Assembly: GCA_033485155.1 (NCBI GenBank)
Contig: JAWQJJ010000001.1
Coordinates: 372,001-436,000, forward strand
Source of the DNA: Methanomassiliicoccus sp.
GTDB lineage: Archaea; Thermoplasmatota; Thermoplasmata; Methanomassiliicoccales; Methanomassiliicoccaceae
DNA length: 64,000 nt
Reading direction: 5' to 3'
Shown: piece after piece, positions 25,361 to 34,939 of the stretch
Layout: the number at the start of each line of letters is the position of its first letter
How positions within the stretch are numbered: the first letter of the stretch is position 1
The notes under the pieces: generated by a model
What the model saw: the letters and a program-made list of their open reading frames with translations, nothing else
What the model was told of the DNA's origin: nothing
The model's database searches: none
Position numbers and translations under genes: made by a program

Positions 25361-25789
25361 ATGATGGAGAATACCGAGCACGTCACTGAGGCGCGGGTCA
25401 TGGATCTCATGAGGCCCGATCCTGCCACGGTGCCCTACGAGGGCACGCTGAACGATGCCCTGGAGGCCATGATCGAGCGGGACAGCGGCAGCGTGCTGGT
25501 GATGGACGACGGTCGGCTGGCGGGCCTCATCGGGGACACCGACATCGCACGGCTGGTGGTAAGGGGGGTGGACCTGAAGAGGGCCCTGGTGCGAGATTTC
25601 GTCACCGCCTGCATCCTTACCGGGAACCAACCTTGCGTGCAGATCCGGCGGGATGACAGCGTGACCAATGCCCTCCGAGTCATGGATTCCTGGGCCGCGA
25701 ATCAGATAGTAGTGGTAAATGAAAAAGACGAAGTGGTCGGGACGATCTCCGTCCTCGACGCGCTAAAAGGTTGGAAGAAAGAGGTTTGA
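25361..25789 (+). CDS. Tandem CBS-domain protein
   Basis: 142 residues consisting of two CBS domains only (RVMDLMRPDPATVP... and ...QPCVQIRRDDSVTNALRVM). Such proteins bind adenine nucleotides or SAM and regulate partners by contact. A TTTATGA box at 25330-25336 puts transcription start at the ATG, so it is probably leaderless. Its stop is 4 nt from the stop of the convergent fpoN. A partner is not evident. Confidence 0.88.
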   Translation: MMENTEHVTEARVMDLMRPDPATVPYEGTLNDALEAMIERDSGSVLVMDDGRLAGLIGDTDIARLVVRGVDLKRALVRDFVTACILTGNQPCVQIRRDDSVTNALRVMDSWAANQIVVVNEKDEVVGTISVLDALKGWKKEV

Positions 25790-25793
25790 GCCC

Positions 25794-27260
25794 TCAGATC
25801 GGGAACAGGGTCCTAGCGGCCTGGCTGCAGATATCGATGACCGGGTTGGGCCACAGGCCAATGGCGATGGTGGCGATGACGCAGATGGCGATCGCGACGC
25901 TCATCGACATTGGGATCTTCAGCTTCTCCGTGCTGACGCCTTCGTCCACGAACATGTACTTGATCACGCGTACGTAATAGTACAGGGACAGGGCGCTGTT
26001 CAGGATACCGGCCACGGCCAGCCACATCATCCACTGCTGACCGGCGACCTGTGCGGCGTCGATGGCAGAGGAGAACAGTATGACCTTGGACCAGAACCCG
26101 GACAGCGGCGGTATGCCGGCCAGGGCGAAGAGGAAGATGGCCATGGACAGCGCGATGAGCGGAGCCCGGCGGGCCAGTCCCTTGTAGTCCGAGATGTTCT
26201 CGCCCAGTGCCACATAGGACAGCGCGGCCACAATCATGAACGCCCCGCCCTTCATGAAGGCGTGGGTTATGATGTGGAAGATGCCGCCCTCCACGGCGAA
26301 CTGGGTGGCTACGGCTATGGCGATGATCATGTACCCGGCTTGACCGATGGACGAGTAGGCCAGCATGCGCTTGATGTTGGTCTGCTGCAGCGCCACCACG
26401 TTACCGATGGTCATGGTCAGGATCGCCAGCACGCCGGCCAGGACCTGCCAGTCGGCCTTCAAGGCGATGAGTGCCACTATGAAGACCTTGAACATCAGCA
26501 CCATGCCCATCTTCTTGGAGCCCGCTGCGAGCAGGCCGGAGATGGGAGTAGGCGCTCCCTCGTACACATCGGGCGCCCACATGTGGAAGGGCACGATGGC
26601 GACCTTGAAGCCGAAACCGGCGACCAGGAGGGCGATGGCCATCCAGGCAGCGGGGTCAAGCCCCGAGGGCATCGCCGCGAGGGCGGCATTGACGCCGGCG
26701 AGGTTGGTGGTCCCGGTGATCCCGTACAGCAGGGATATGCCATACAGGGACAGCGCGGACGACAGCCCACCTATGACCAGGTACTTCACCGAGGCCTCGG
26801 CGCCCCGCTTGTCCTTCTTGCGGAAGGCTACCAGGGCGAAGGTGGAGATCGAAGCGACCTCCAGGCCGACGTACAGGGTGATCAGGTCCACGGCCATGGC
26901 CGTCAGCATCATGCCGGCGGTAGCCAGCATGATGAGGGCGAAGTACTCCGCCTGATGGCGGTCCTTCTCGATATATCTGGCCGAGGTCAGGACGGTGATG
27001 AGGGCCACGGACTGGAATACCAGGGCGAACAGGGCGGCGAACACGTCGAACTGTAGGAGCGGGGTGTTCGGGCCGCCCATGGGCACCGGGTAGCCGTTCA
27101 TCATATAGTAGAGCACAAGGCCCATGGAGGCGAGGATGCCCACCACGGACACCCCGGCCACCGCCCGGCTGGACTTGGCGACCAAATGCACCGCGGGCAA
27201 TGCCGCGGCGAAGGCCACCATGATCAGCACAGGGTACAACGCACTGTAGTCTAGAGCCAT
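25794..27260 (-). CDS. fpoN: Fpo/Nuo complex membrane subunit N
   Basis: 488 residues, about 14 membrane helices, of the Mrp-antiporter-like family (NuoN/FpoN), with a conserved HAFMKGGAF region and a Lys in helix 8 (FKVAIVPFHMWAPDVYEGAPTP). It is one of three proton-pumping modules. The ribosome site GGGGTGATC lies inside the end of fpoM, 4 nt from the start. It is the last gene of the operon. Confidence 0.95.
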   Translation of the reverse strand: MALDYSALYPVLIMVAFAAALPAVHLVAKSSRAVAGVSVVGILASMGLVLYYMMNGYPVPMGGPNTPLLQFDVFAALFALVFQSVALITVLTSARYIEKDRHQAEYFALIMLATAGMMLTAMAVDLITLYVGLEVASISTFALVAFRKKDKRGAEASVKYLVIGGLSSALSLYGISLLYGITGTTNLAGVNAALAAMPSGLDPAAWMAIALLVAGFGFKVAIVPFHMWAPDVYEGAPTPISGLLAAGSKKMGMVLMFKVFIVALIALKADWQVLAGVLAILTMTIGNVVALQQTNIKRMLAYSSIGQAGYMIIAIAVATQFAVEGGIFHIITHAFMKGGAFMIVAALSYVALGENISDYKGLARRAPLIALSMAIFLFALAGIPPLSGFWSKVILFSSAIDAAQVAGQQWMMWLAVAGILNSALSLYYYVRVIKYMFVDEGVSTEKLKIPMSMSVAIAICVIATIAIGLWPNPVIDICSQAARTLFPI

Positions 27261-27261
27261 A

Positions 27262-28758
27262 TTAGATCACCCCGGTCAGGATGCGGGGAATCGACGGCAC
27301 GATGATGTCCATTATCAGCCGGGGATAGATGCCGAACAGGGCGATCAGGCCGATCAGGACCGCCAGGGGGACGGTCTCGAACCAGTATGCATCGTGGATG
27401 TGCTCGGTGTCGATCTTGGTGGTAAGGTTGCCGAAGATCGAGCGCTGCATGGCCCACAGGTAGTACGCTGCGGTCAGGGCCACGCTGGCGATCGGGATCA
27501 TGACCCACAGGCCCGCCCAGTCGTAGGTGGCAGTGAGGACGGAGAACTCGGCCATGAACCCCACCAGGCCGGGAAGCCCGAGGGATGCCATGAACCCCAT
27601 CATCATTACCGTGGACACGATGGGTATCTTGGGGGCCAGGCCGCCCAGCAGAGGGATCTCTCTGGTCCCCGCCTTGTGCTGGAACATGCCGCAGGTCATG
27701 AAGAGGACGGCCGTAATCAGACCGTGGGCGAACATCTGGAACACCGCCGCTGCCATGCCCAGATCGGTCATGGTAGCGATGCCCAGGAGCACTATGCCCA
27801 TGTGGCTGATCGAAGAGTAGGCGACCATCTTTTTTAGGTCGGTCTGCGCCAGACAGGCGAACGCGCCGTAAATCATCGACACCACGCCAATGGCCGCGAT
27901 GAGAACCTGGCCTTCCATTGTGATGTTGGGGAAGGTCCAGACGCAGATCCTGATGATACCGTAGGACCCCATCTTCAGCAGCAGTCCAGCCAGCAGGACC
28001 GACCCAGCGGTCGGGGCCTGCACGTGGGCATCAGGCAGCCAAGTATGGAACGGTACCATCGGCATCTTGACGATGAAGCCGAAGAACAGCGCTGCGTAGA
28101 TGATGACCTGGATGGCGTGACCCATGTCACCGGACACCGTGGCTATCTGACCCATATCGAAGCTGGGATGGCCCAGCAGGGGGCTCGCGGTGAAGTACAG
28201 GGCGAATATGCCCAGCAGCATGACCAGCGAGGCCACGTGGGTATATATGAAGAACTTAATGGACGCATAGGCCCGGTTCGGTCCTCCCCATATCGCTATG
28301 AGGAAGTACATCGGGATCAGCACAACCTCCCAGAAGATGTAGAAGAGGAAGTAGTCCAGGGACATGAACACGCCCAGGACGCCCAGGTCCAGCAGGAGCA
28401 TGAGGCCCATGTAGGACCGGGTCTTCTCCTCCACATCCCAGGAGAATATGACGGCCAGGAAGACGAGCAGTGCGGACAGGAAGACCATCAGGATGCTGAT
28501 GCCGTCCACGCCCAGGTGGTACGAGATGCCCAGCTGGCTGACCCACTCATAGTTCTCCTCGAACTGGAACGACGTACCCAGCGGCGCGCTGAGCGAGAAG
28601 TTCATGGTCACGAGGGTCGCGAGGACCAGAGTGATCCCGGAAAAGACCAAGGCCAGGTACTTGGCGACCTTGGGGTTCTTACCCAGGCCGATCGTTACCA
28701 GCGCTCCTACGAACGGGACGATCAGCAGCAGGGAAAGTATGGGAATGTTTTCGAACAT
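27262..28758 (-). CDS. fpoM: Fpo/Nuo complex membrane subunit M
   Basis: 498 residues, about 14 helices, antiporter-like (NuoM/FpoM), with the conserved Glu in the FWEVVLIPMYFLI helix and VPFHTWLPDAHVQAPTAGS. It pumps ions in the membrane arm. Its ribosome site (GGAGGCGTGATC) is within the end of fpoL. Confidence 0.96.
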   Translation of the reverse strand: MFENIPILSLLLIVPFVGALVTIGLGKNPKVAKYLALVFSGITLVLATLVTMNFSLSAPLGTSFQFEENYEWVSQLGISYHLGVDGISILMVFLSALLVFLAVIFSWDVEEKTRSYMGLMLLLDLGVLGVFMSLDYFLFYIFWEVVLIPMYFLIAIWGGPNRAYASIKFFIYTHVASLVMLLGIFALYFTASPLLGHPSFDMGQIATVSGDMGHAIQVIIYAALFFGFIVKMPMVPFHTWLPDAHVQAPTAGSVLLAGLLLKMGSYGIIRICVWTFPNITMEGQVLIAAIGVVSMIYGAFACLAQTDLKKMVAYSSISHMGIVLLGIATMTDLGMAAAVFQMFAHGLITAVLFMTCGMFQHKAGTREIPLLGGLAPKIPIVSTVMMMGFMASLGLPGLVGFMAEFSVLTATYDWAGLWVMIPIASVALTAAYYLWAMQRSIFGNLTTKIDTEHIHDAYWFETVPLAVLIGLIALFGIYPRLIMDIIVPSIPRILTGVI

Positions 28759-28759
28759 C

Positions 28760-30739
28760 TTAGATCACGCCTCCAAAGAGGAAGAGGAGGATGACGATGA
28801 TCGACACCCCCGCAATGACGAGGGCCGCGTATGACTGTACGAAGCCGGTCTGCCCCTTGCGCAGGAAGTTGCCCAGCTTGACTGTCACCTTGGCGAACCC
28901 GTTGACAATTCCGTCGACGATCTTCCGGTCGATCCAGTCCACGACCTTGGCGACCCCATAGACGACCTTGAGGCCGATCCAGTCGTAGGCGGCGGTGAAG
29001 CCGTACCTCGCGAGGAGGATGTCGTAGATCTTCCGGCGGGCCGGTGTGGCCACATAGACGTCGGGGTTCCAGGCCTTCCGATCGTAGTACATGTAGGCCA
29101 CGAAGATACCTCCCAGCCCAGCTGCTATCGACAGATAGGTGAGCCAGTGGGTGAAGGTCTCGATCAGGGTATCTACCGGCGCGACGTACTCGAACTCGAT
29201 CGGTCCGACCAGGGTGGGCACCATGATGTTCATGAAGCCCATGAATATGGCGATCAGGCCGGAGAACAGCGCCAGGAACCCGAGGATGACCAGCGGACCG
29301 GTCATGACCTTAGGCGCCTCGTGCGCGTGGTCGTAGGCGTGGTGGTCCCTCGGCTCGCCCCTGAACGTCATGAACCATAGGCGGAACATGTAGAAGGCGG
29401 TGAGGAACGCAGTGACCAGCGCCATGATGTATAGCAGATAAAACAGGGGGTTGTGCTCCCCTGCCTCGTATACCACTGCCAGGATATCGTCCTTGGAGAA
29501 GAACCCGCTAAGGAACGGGAACCCAGCGATGGACAGACAACCGAACAGCATCACCGTGGAGGTGATCTTCAGCTTCTTGCCCAGCCCACCCATCAGCCTC
29601 ATGTCCTCGGTGTGCACGGCGTGGATGACCGCACCGGCGCTAAGGAAGAGCAGGGCCTTGAAGAACGCGTGGTTCATCAGGTGGAACATGCCGGCAGTGT
29701 AACCGGCGTTGGACACATCCAACGACAGCAGGTATCCGCCGGTCCCCAGCGCCAGGAACATGTAGCCCAGCTGGCTGATGGTGGAATAGGCGAGCACCCG
29801 CTTGATGTTGGGGTTGTTCAGCGCCATGGTGGCGGTAAACAGGGCGGTGAATCCGCCGATTATGGCTACGATCAGCATGGTGTCCGGGGTGTGGACCATG
29901 ACGGGGTAGGACCTCGCCACCAGGTACACACCGGCCTTGACCATGGTCGCCGCATGGATAAGGGCCGATACGGTGGTCGGGCCCTCCATGGCATCGGGCA
30001 ACCAGTCGTGCAGCGGGAACTGTGCCGACTTGCCGATAGCGCCGCCGAAGATGAAGAACGTGCCCAGGGTGAGCAGGTCGTTCCCTCCGCTGAAGGCGCT
30101 GACGTTGTTGAAGATATAGTCGAAATCCAGGTTGCCCTGGAAACCGACGAAGAAGATGAACAGGCCCAGCATGAACATGATGTCCCCGATCCGGGTGACC
30201 AGGAACGCCTTCTTGGCCGCGGAAGCGGCCGAGGGCTTGGTGTTCCAGAACCCGATGAGCAGGTAGGAACAAAGACCCACAAGCTCCCAGAAGATGAACA
30301 TCTGCAGGTAGTTCGATGCCAGGACCAGTCCGAGCATCACGCCGATGAAGAGGGAGATGACCGCATAGTAGCGGCGCTTCTTCACACCCTCCTCGTGCAT
30401 GTAGCCGATAGAGTAGATGACGACCAGTGTGGCCACGAAGGACACAACGATCAGCATCAGGGCGGTCAGCGTATCGATGTATATGCCCATGTTGAAGGTG
30501 AACCCGGGCACGGTCATCCAGGTCATGGACTGCTTGAACACGCCCTCGGGATACCCACCGGACAGTATCTCATACGCTACCATCAGGGAGATGAAGCAGG
30601 AGATCGCCGCCATCAGGATGGCGAAGTACCCGCCGTTCTCTATCTTTTTAAAGAGTTTATTCCCCAGGAATCCGACCAGGACGAAGGAAACCAGCGGAAA
30701 GATGGGGATCAACCAAGCAAGCTCGCTCCAGTACATCAT
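28760..30739 (-). CDS. fpoL: Fpo/Nuo complex membrane subunit L
   Basis: 659 residues, antiporter-like with an extended C-terminal part including the long lateral helix region typical of NuoL/FpoL. Marks are FWELVGLCSYLLIGFW, FPLHDWLPDAMEGPTTVSALIHAATMV and FKALLFLSAGAVIHAVHTEDMR. ATG 30739 overlaps the TAA of fpoK; an in-frame GTG two codons earlier is less likely. Confidence 0.96.
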   Translation of the reverse strand: MMYWSELAWLIPIFPLVSFVLVGFLGNKLFKKIENGGYFAILMAAISCFISLMVAYEILSGGYPEGVFKQSMTWMTVPGFTFNMGIYIDTLTALMLIVVSFVATLVVIYSIGYMHEEGVKKRRYYAVISLFIGVMLGLVLASNYLQMFIFWELVGLCSYLLIGFWNTKPSAASAAKKAFLVTRIGDIMFMLGLFIFFVGFQGNLDFDYIFNNVSAFSGGNDLLTLGTFFIFGGAIGKSAQFPLHDWLPDAMEGPTTVSALIHAATMVKAGVYLVARSYPVMVHTPDTMLIVAIIGGFTALFTATMALNNPNIKRVLAYSTISQLGYMFLALGTGGYLLSLDVSNAGYTAGMFHLMNHAFFKALLFLSAGAVIHAVHTEDMRLMGGLGKKLKITSTVMLFGCLSIAGFPFLSGFFSKDDILAVVYEAGEHNPLFYLLYIMALVTAFLTAFYMFRLWFMTFRGEPRDHHAYDHAHEAPKVMTGPLVILGFLALFSGLIAIFMGFMNIMVPTLVGPIEFEYVAPVDTLIETFTHWLTYLSIAAGLGGIFVAYMYYDRKAWNPDVYVATPARRKIYDILLARYGFTAAYDWIGLKVVYGVAKVVDWIDRKIVDGIVNGFAKVTVKLGNFLRKGQTGFVQSYAALVIAGVSIIVILLFLFGGVI

Positions 30740-31041
30740 TACCACCTCAGCAGGTTGATTTCGTCAAGACCGATGGTATCCCTGGTCTTGTACAGATTCA
30801 ATACTATGGCCAGACCGACCGCGACCTCCGCGGCGGCGATCGCGATCGACACGAGCGCGAAGACCATTCCATTCAGGTTGCCCGAGAATGCGGAGAATGT
30901 CACGAAGTTGATGTTCGCGGCGTTCAGCATCATCTCGATACACATCAGCACGACGATGGCGTTCTTCTTGGTGAGCACGCCGACCGCGCCGATGACGAAC
31001 AGGATGGCCGAAAGGCCGATGAAGTACTCGATCGCTATCAT
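30739..31041 (-). CDS. fpoK: Fpo/Nuo complex membrane subunit K
   Basis: 100 residues, three helices, the standard length of NuoK. Conserved acidic residues in membrane helices are visible (CIEMMLNAANINFV and AAAEVAVGLAIVL). ATG 31041 overlaps the stop of the J2 gene (ATGA). A longer frame to 31188 is only shadow sequence. Confidence 0.95.
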   Translation of the reverse strand: MIAIEYFIGLSAILFVIGAVGVLTKKNAIVVLMCIEMMLNAANINFVTFSAFSGNLNGMVFALVSIAIAAAEVAVGLAIVLNLYKTRDTIGLDEINLLRW

Positions 31042-31268
31042 TCCTTCTCCTCCTGAGCGATGAATACTCCTCCCAGCATGGAAACGAACAGCACTATGCC
31101 TACGACCATAACGGCGAGGCCGTACTCGTTGAACAGGGTGCTGCTCAAATCGTAGTTGTTGGTCATGGTCAAGGACCCGGCCGGCCATTGGGCGGTCAGG
31201 AGCGCTCCTAGCACGACCACCAGGAACGCCACGAGGGTGATCCCGACAAAGACGTTGCGCTTATTCAT
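31038..31268 (-). CDS. fpoJ2: Fpo/Nuo complex subunit J, C-terminal half
   Basis: 76 residues with two membrane helices corresponding to the last part of NuoJ (LFNEYGLAVMVVGIVLFVSMLGGVFIA). NuoJ is split into two genes, as in several Thermoplasmatota. ATG 31268 is preceded by GGAGGT 7 nt upstream; the GTG one codon earlier is the alternative. It overlaps the J1 stop and the K start. Confidence 0.9.
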   Translation of the reverse strand: MNKRNVFVGITLVAFLVVVLGALLTAQWPAGSLTMTNNYDLSSTLFNEYGLAVMVVGIVLFVSMLGGVFIAQEEKE

Positions 31269-31533
31269 CACGGTTACCTCCCAGCAGACGGCGCTTGGTG
31301 AGCATGATACCGAACAGCATCAGGACTGCCACCGCCCCGACGTATATGGTGATCTGGATCATGGCCAGATATTCCGCATTGAGGAAAATGTACACCAAAC
31401 CGACACATAGGAAGGTCAGGGTGAGCCACACCACGCTACGGACGATCTCCTTGGACCATATGACCGCCACGGCCGCGATTATGGTCACGGCGGCGATGAT
31501 CAGGAAGAATAGTAAATCCCACTCGATTGGCAT
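31261..31533 (-). CDS. fpoJ1: Fpo/Nuo complex subunit J, N-terminal half
   Basis: 90 residues with three helices matching the first part of NuoJ, including the YVGAVAVLMLFGIML motif. A GGAGGTG site sets ATG 31533, which overlaps the stop of fpoI by 1 nt. GTG 31536 is an alternative. Confidence 0.9.
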   Translation of the reverse strand: MPIEWDLLFFLIIAAVTIIAAVAVIWSKEIVRSVVWLTLTFLCVGLVYIFLNAEYLAMIQITIYVGAVAVLMLFGIMLTKRRLLGGNRDE

Positions 31534-32282
31534 CACTGCACCTCCTGCATCTTCAAGGCATCCTTGGGACAGACCTCAACGCAGGTCTCGCAGGAGACGC
31601 ACTTCTCCTTGTCGAATACCGGGCGCTTGATCGGCCTGCCCTTCTCGTTGACCCCGACCTCGACCATCTTGACCGCATCTACTGGGCAGTCCTTGGCACA
31701 TCGGGAGCAGCTTATGCACTTCTTATCTTCCACCACCGGTATGTCCACGTTCTTGACATGGGGCCGGGGGGCGACCCCCTTCTTCAGCTCCGAGGGCAGC
31801 ACTTCCTCGATATGCACCTCGTTTCCGGGGACTCCAGGGAACTGCAGCTTGTAGGGATCGTAGATCATTTCTTCCCTCGTAAAGGAGGACAGTTCGTATT
31901 CCGGGGTCACGATCATGGCGTCGGTGGGGCAGTACTCGGCGCAGTAGCCGCACATCATGCACCTGCCGACGTTGACCCGAGGCCGCTTGACCTTGGCCGG
32001 AGGCTTGCCCTCCTCGTGCTTAAGGTCCTCGACCTCGATGAGTTCGATGCATCGGTTGGGGCAGATGCGCATGCAGATGCCGCACCCGATGCACTTGTCG
32101 AATATCAGTCCCGGCCGGCCGCGGAATACGTCCGGGAGGACGAGCTTCTCCCAGGGGTACTGGACCGTGTTTGGCCGGTGCCTGCTGGCCTTGTAGGTCT
32201 GCTTCAGGGTCAGCCACATGGGCTTAAAGATAAAGCCAGTAAGGCCGAGCTCCTTTTGTCTATTCTTTTTCTTCTCAGCCAT
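31533..32282 (-). CDS. fpoI: Fpo/Nuo complex subunit I with four [4Fe-4S] motifs (extended)
   Basis: 249 residues, longer than the usual ~130-180. The normal NuoI pair of motifs is present (CIGCGICMRICP, about residue 63, and CMMCGYCAEYCP). After a ~60-residue linker come two more (CISCSRCAKDCP and CVSCETCVEVCP), a second ferredoxin-like domain at the C-terminus. NuoI passes electrons to the N2 cluster in subunit B. In complexes without FpoF or NuoEFG the extra domain could be the docking point or entry cluster for ferredoxin; that is inferred. ATG 32282 overlaps the fpoH stop by 1 nt. Confidence 0.93.
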   Translation of the reverse strand: MAEKKKNRQKELGLTGFIFKPMWLTLKQTYKASRHRPNTVQYPWEKLVLPDVFRGRPGLIFDKCIGCGICMRICPNRCIELIEVEDLKHEEGKPPAKVKRPRVNVGRCMMCGYCAEYCPTDAMIVTPEYELSSFTREEMIYDPYKLQFPGVPGNEVHIEEVLPSELKKGVAPRPHVKNVDIPVVEDKKCISCSRCAKDCPVDAVKMVEVGVNEKGRPIKRPVFDKEKCVSCETCVEVCPKDALKMQEVQ

Positions 32283-33373
32283 CACAACCACCCCAGGGTC
32301 TTGAAAACGATAGCAATGGCGATGTTGAGAGAGGCCAGGGGCAACAGTCTCTTCCAGCCGAGGTTCAGGATCTGGTCGGTCCTGATTCTGGGCATCGCTC
32401 CTCTGATCCAGATGATGATGCCGAACACGATGAACATCTTCAGCAGGAACCATATGCCATCGGGGACGAAGTTCAGGAAGCTCGGCATGTCCCATCCACC
32501 CAGGAACAGAAGGGTGAAAAGAGAGGCTCCGACGAACCCCCGGGCATACTCGGACATCATGATGAGTCCGAACCTCATTCCACCATACTCCGTCTGCCAG
32601 CCTTCGACCAGTTCGGCTTCGGCCTCTGGCAGGTCGAACGGAACTCGCTCCAGCTCAGCTATCATGGAGATGGTGAAAACCAAGGCGCCGATGATCATCG
32701 GCACGATAAGCCATACATTGTCCTGCTGCCATTGGACTATATCAAAAAAGTTGAGGCTGCCAGCGAGGATGATGACGCCGACCACGGACAGCAACAGCGG
32801 AACCTCGTAAGCGATGGTCTGGGCGGCCGCACGCATCCCTCCGATGAGGGTATACTTGTTGTTGGACGCCCAGCCTCCCAACAGGACCGCGAAGGGCACG
32901 ATGCCGAACAGCGCGAATGTCAGCAGGACTCCCAGCTGGGAGTTCGACATGTAGAACCCTGGGCTGTATGGGATGGTAACGAACATCAGCAACGAGATGC
33001 CTATGATGAGCACCGGGGCGACGTTGTAAACAAGGCTATCCGCCGCTTCTGGTACGATGTGCTCCTTTACCAACACCTTGAGGGCATCGGCGAAGTTCTG
33101 GAACAGGCCGATCGGACCGACCTGGGTACCGCGGCGGTCCATAAGCCGGCCAAGCTCCTTCCTCTCCTGCCAGATCAAGGTGATTGATACCAGCATGCCT
33201 ACTATGAACACGATCAGTCCAACAATGAGGATGGTCACGAAGTTGAGGACGCCGGGGGTACCGAGCCAGTGCTGTACGCCATGGAAACCTATCCATCCGA
33301 CAATCGCTCCGATGATGTCGACCATCAACCAGTGAACGAGACCGCCTAATAACTGCCAAATGTCGAGATACAT
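32282..33373 (-). CDS. fpoH: Fpo/Nuo complex membrane subunit H
   Basis: 363 residues with about eight helices, of the NuoH/complex I subunit 1 family that forms the quinone channel. Marks include DRRGTQVGPIGLFQNFADALKVLVKE and the ERVPFDLPEAEAELVEGWQTEY loop. ATG 33373 is preceded by a full GGTGATC ribosome site within the end of fpoD; GTG 33382 would overlap the fpoD stop (GTGA) and is the alternative. Confidence 0.95.
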   Translation of the reverse strand: MYLDIWQLLGGLVHWLMVDIIGAIVGWIGFHGVQHWLGTPGVLNFVTILIVGLIVFIVGMLVSITLIWQERKELGRLMDRRGTQVGPIGLFQNFADALKVLVKEHIVPEAADSLVYNVAPVLIIGISLLMFVTIPYSPGFYMSNSQLGVLLTFALFGIVPFAVLLGGWASNNKYTLIGGMRAAAQTIAYEVPLLLSVVGVIILAGSLNFFDIVQWQQDNVWLIVPMIIGALVFTISMIAELERVPFDLPEAEAELVEGWQTEYGGMRFGLIMMSEYARGFVGASLFTLLFLGGWDMPSFLNFVPDGIWFLLKMFIVFGIIIWIRGAMPRIRTDQILNLGWKRLLPLASLNIAIAIVFKTLGWL

Positions 33374-33378
33374 TATGA

Positions 33379-34464
33379 TCACCTATCCGTCTCGCCCATG
33401 CAGACATCGATCATGCCCAGGATTGAGGGGACATCGGCAACCTTGTAGCCCTGGAGCAGGTACTTTGAGCCCGAGAGGATCACATACAAGGGGCTCCTGA
33501 CCTTCACACGGAAGGGCTGGTCGGTGCCATCACCGATGATATAGATGAGACTCTCCCCACGGGGGTCCTCCATCCTGGCGAATCCAGTGCCCACCGGGGC
33601 GTTGCGAGGCGGCTTTACTCTTATGGGGCCGTCCTTGGGCATCTTCTTCAGTATGTCCCTGACGATCTGCATGGACATCCTCATCTCGTCCATGCGCACG
33701 CGGTAACGGGCATAGGTGTCGCCTTCCTCGGCAGTGCACATGTGCCAGTCCAGTTCGTCGTAGATCTCGTAGGGGTCGTTGTGGCGAATATCATACTTCA
33801 CGCCGCTGGCTCTCAGGACCGGGCCGGTGAAACCGAGATTGATGGCATCCTTACCGGACATTGGGGCAAGGCCCTCCATCCTCATGCGGAAGACCTTGTT
33901 GCGGTCCACCAGATCCTCATACTCGTCCATCCTCTTCTCGAAGTAATCGAGGGTGCGGACGAGGTCACGTTCCCAGTTGGGGGGAGCGGCGTTCCTCACG
34001 CCGCCGATGCGGCAATAATTATAGGTCATCCTGGCCCCGCACAGCGACTGGAACAGGTCCAGGAACATCTCCCTTTCGCGAATGGCGTACAGGAAGATGG
34101 TCAGGTTACCCAGGTCCGGCCCGATGGCGGCGAGCCACATGAGGTGGTTACCGATCCTCTGCAGCTCATCGGACATCGCCCGAATGTATTTCGCCCGCTC
34201 GGGAACCTCTACTCCCATGAGATCCTCGGCGGCCATGCAATACACGTGGCTCCAGGTGAAAGAGGAGCCGTAGCACAACCGGTCGGCCATGGGGATGATC
34301 TGGGGGTAACGGCGGTTCTCCACCATCTTCTCCCAGCCGCGGTGCAGGTAGCCGATGACCGGCTCTGCGTCGGTGATGGTCTCACCGTCGACCTTGACCC
34401 TCATATTCCACAGCCCATGAGTCATGGGGTGCTGAGGGCCCATGTTTATCCACATCTCTGCCAT
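33379..34464 (-). CDS. fpoD: Fpo/Nuo complex subunit D
   Basis: 361 residues of the NuoD/49-kDa family, beginning with the conserved GPQHPMTHG loop of the quinone site. Hydrogenase-type CxxC nickel ligands are absent, as expected for complex I rather than a hydrogenase. C and D are separate genes. It lies 2 nt after fpoC. Confidence 0.96.
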   Translation of the reverse strand: MAEMWINMGPQHPMTHGLWNMRVKVDGETITDAEPVIGYLHRGWEKMVENRRYPQIIPMADRLCYGSSFTWSHVYCMAAEDLMGVEVPERAKYIRAMSDELQRIGNHLMWLAAIGPDLGNLTIFLYAIREREMFLDLFQSLCGARMTYNYCRIGGVRNAAPPNWERDLVRTLDYFEKRMDEYEDLVDRNKVFRMRMEGLAPMSGKDAINLGFTGPVLRASGVKYDIRHNDPYEIYDELDWHMCTAEEGDTYARYRVRMDEMRMSMQIVRDILKKMPKDGPIRVKPPRNAPVGTGFARMEDPRGESLIYIIGDGTDQPFRVKVRSPLYVILSGSKYLLQGYKVADVPSILGMIDVCMGETDR

Positions 34465-34465
34465 C

Positions 34466-34930
34466 TTAATCCCTCCCCTTGTCGCAGTCCTTCCTCATCG
34501 GGAAGAAGGTGTAGTCGGCCGGGAGCAGGAGCCTCTCCAGCTTGGGGTGCCCCTTGAAAATGATGCCGAACATGTCATAGGCCTCCCTCTCATGCCAGTT
34601 CGCTCCTCCCCACAGGGGGGCGATGGAGTCGACCTCGGGGTTGTCGCGGGGAAGGTCCACCACGATCTCGGCGGTGATGTTGCTAGTATAGGAAGTCAGG
34701 TGGTAGACCGCCTGCATACGATCGCACCGGTCAACACCGGTGACGAGGCTGCATTGGTCGAAGCCTAGCTGTTCCTTCATCATCTTGGCGAGGTTCAACA
34801 AGGAACCCTTGTCCGCAGTCATGAACAGGCGCCGCGGCTTGGTCTTGCTCTCGAACTTGACCGCGGTGGGGAACGCCTCGGAGATCTTGCTCTTCACTTG
34901 CTCAACAGTATAGGAAACGTCTTCTGCCAT
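34466..34930 (-). CDS. fpoC: Fpo/Nuo complex subunit C
   Basis: 154 residues of the NuoC/30-kDa family with the C-terminal signature WHEREAYDMFGIIFKGHPKLERLLLP. It supports the D subunit in the peripheral arm. Confidence 0.95.
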   Translation of the reverse strand: MAEDVSYTVEQVKSKISEAFPTAVKFESKTKPRRLFMTADKGSLLNLAKMMKEQLGFDQCSLVTGVDRCDRMQAVYHLTSYTSNITAEIVVDLPRDNPEVDSIAPLWGGANWHEREAYDMFGIIFKGHPKLERLLLPADYTFFPMRKDCDKGRD

Positions 34931-34939
34931 GCTCCCACC

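Noticed and set aside
29453-31063. 536-residue plus-strand frame opposite fpoL/fpoK
   Set aside because: His/Gln/Asp-rich, low-complexity complement of highly conserved membrane subunits; a GC-rich antisense artefact.
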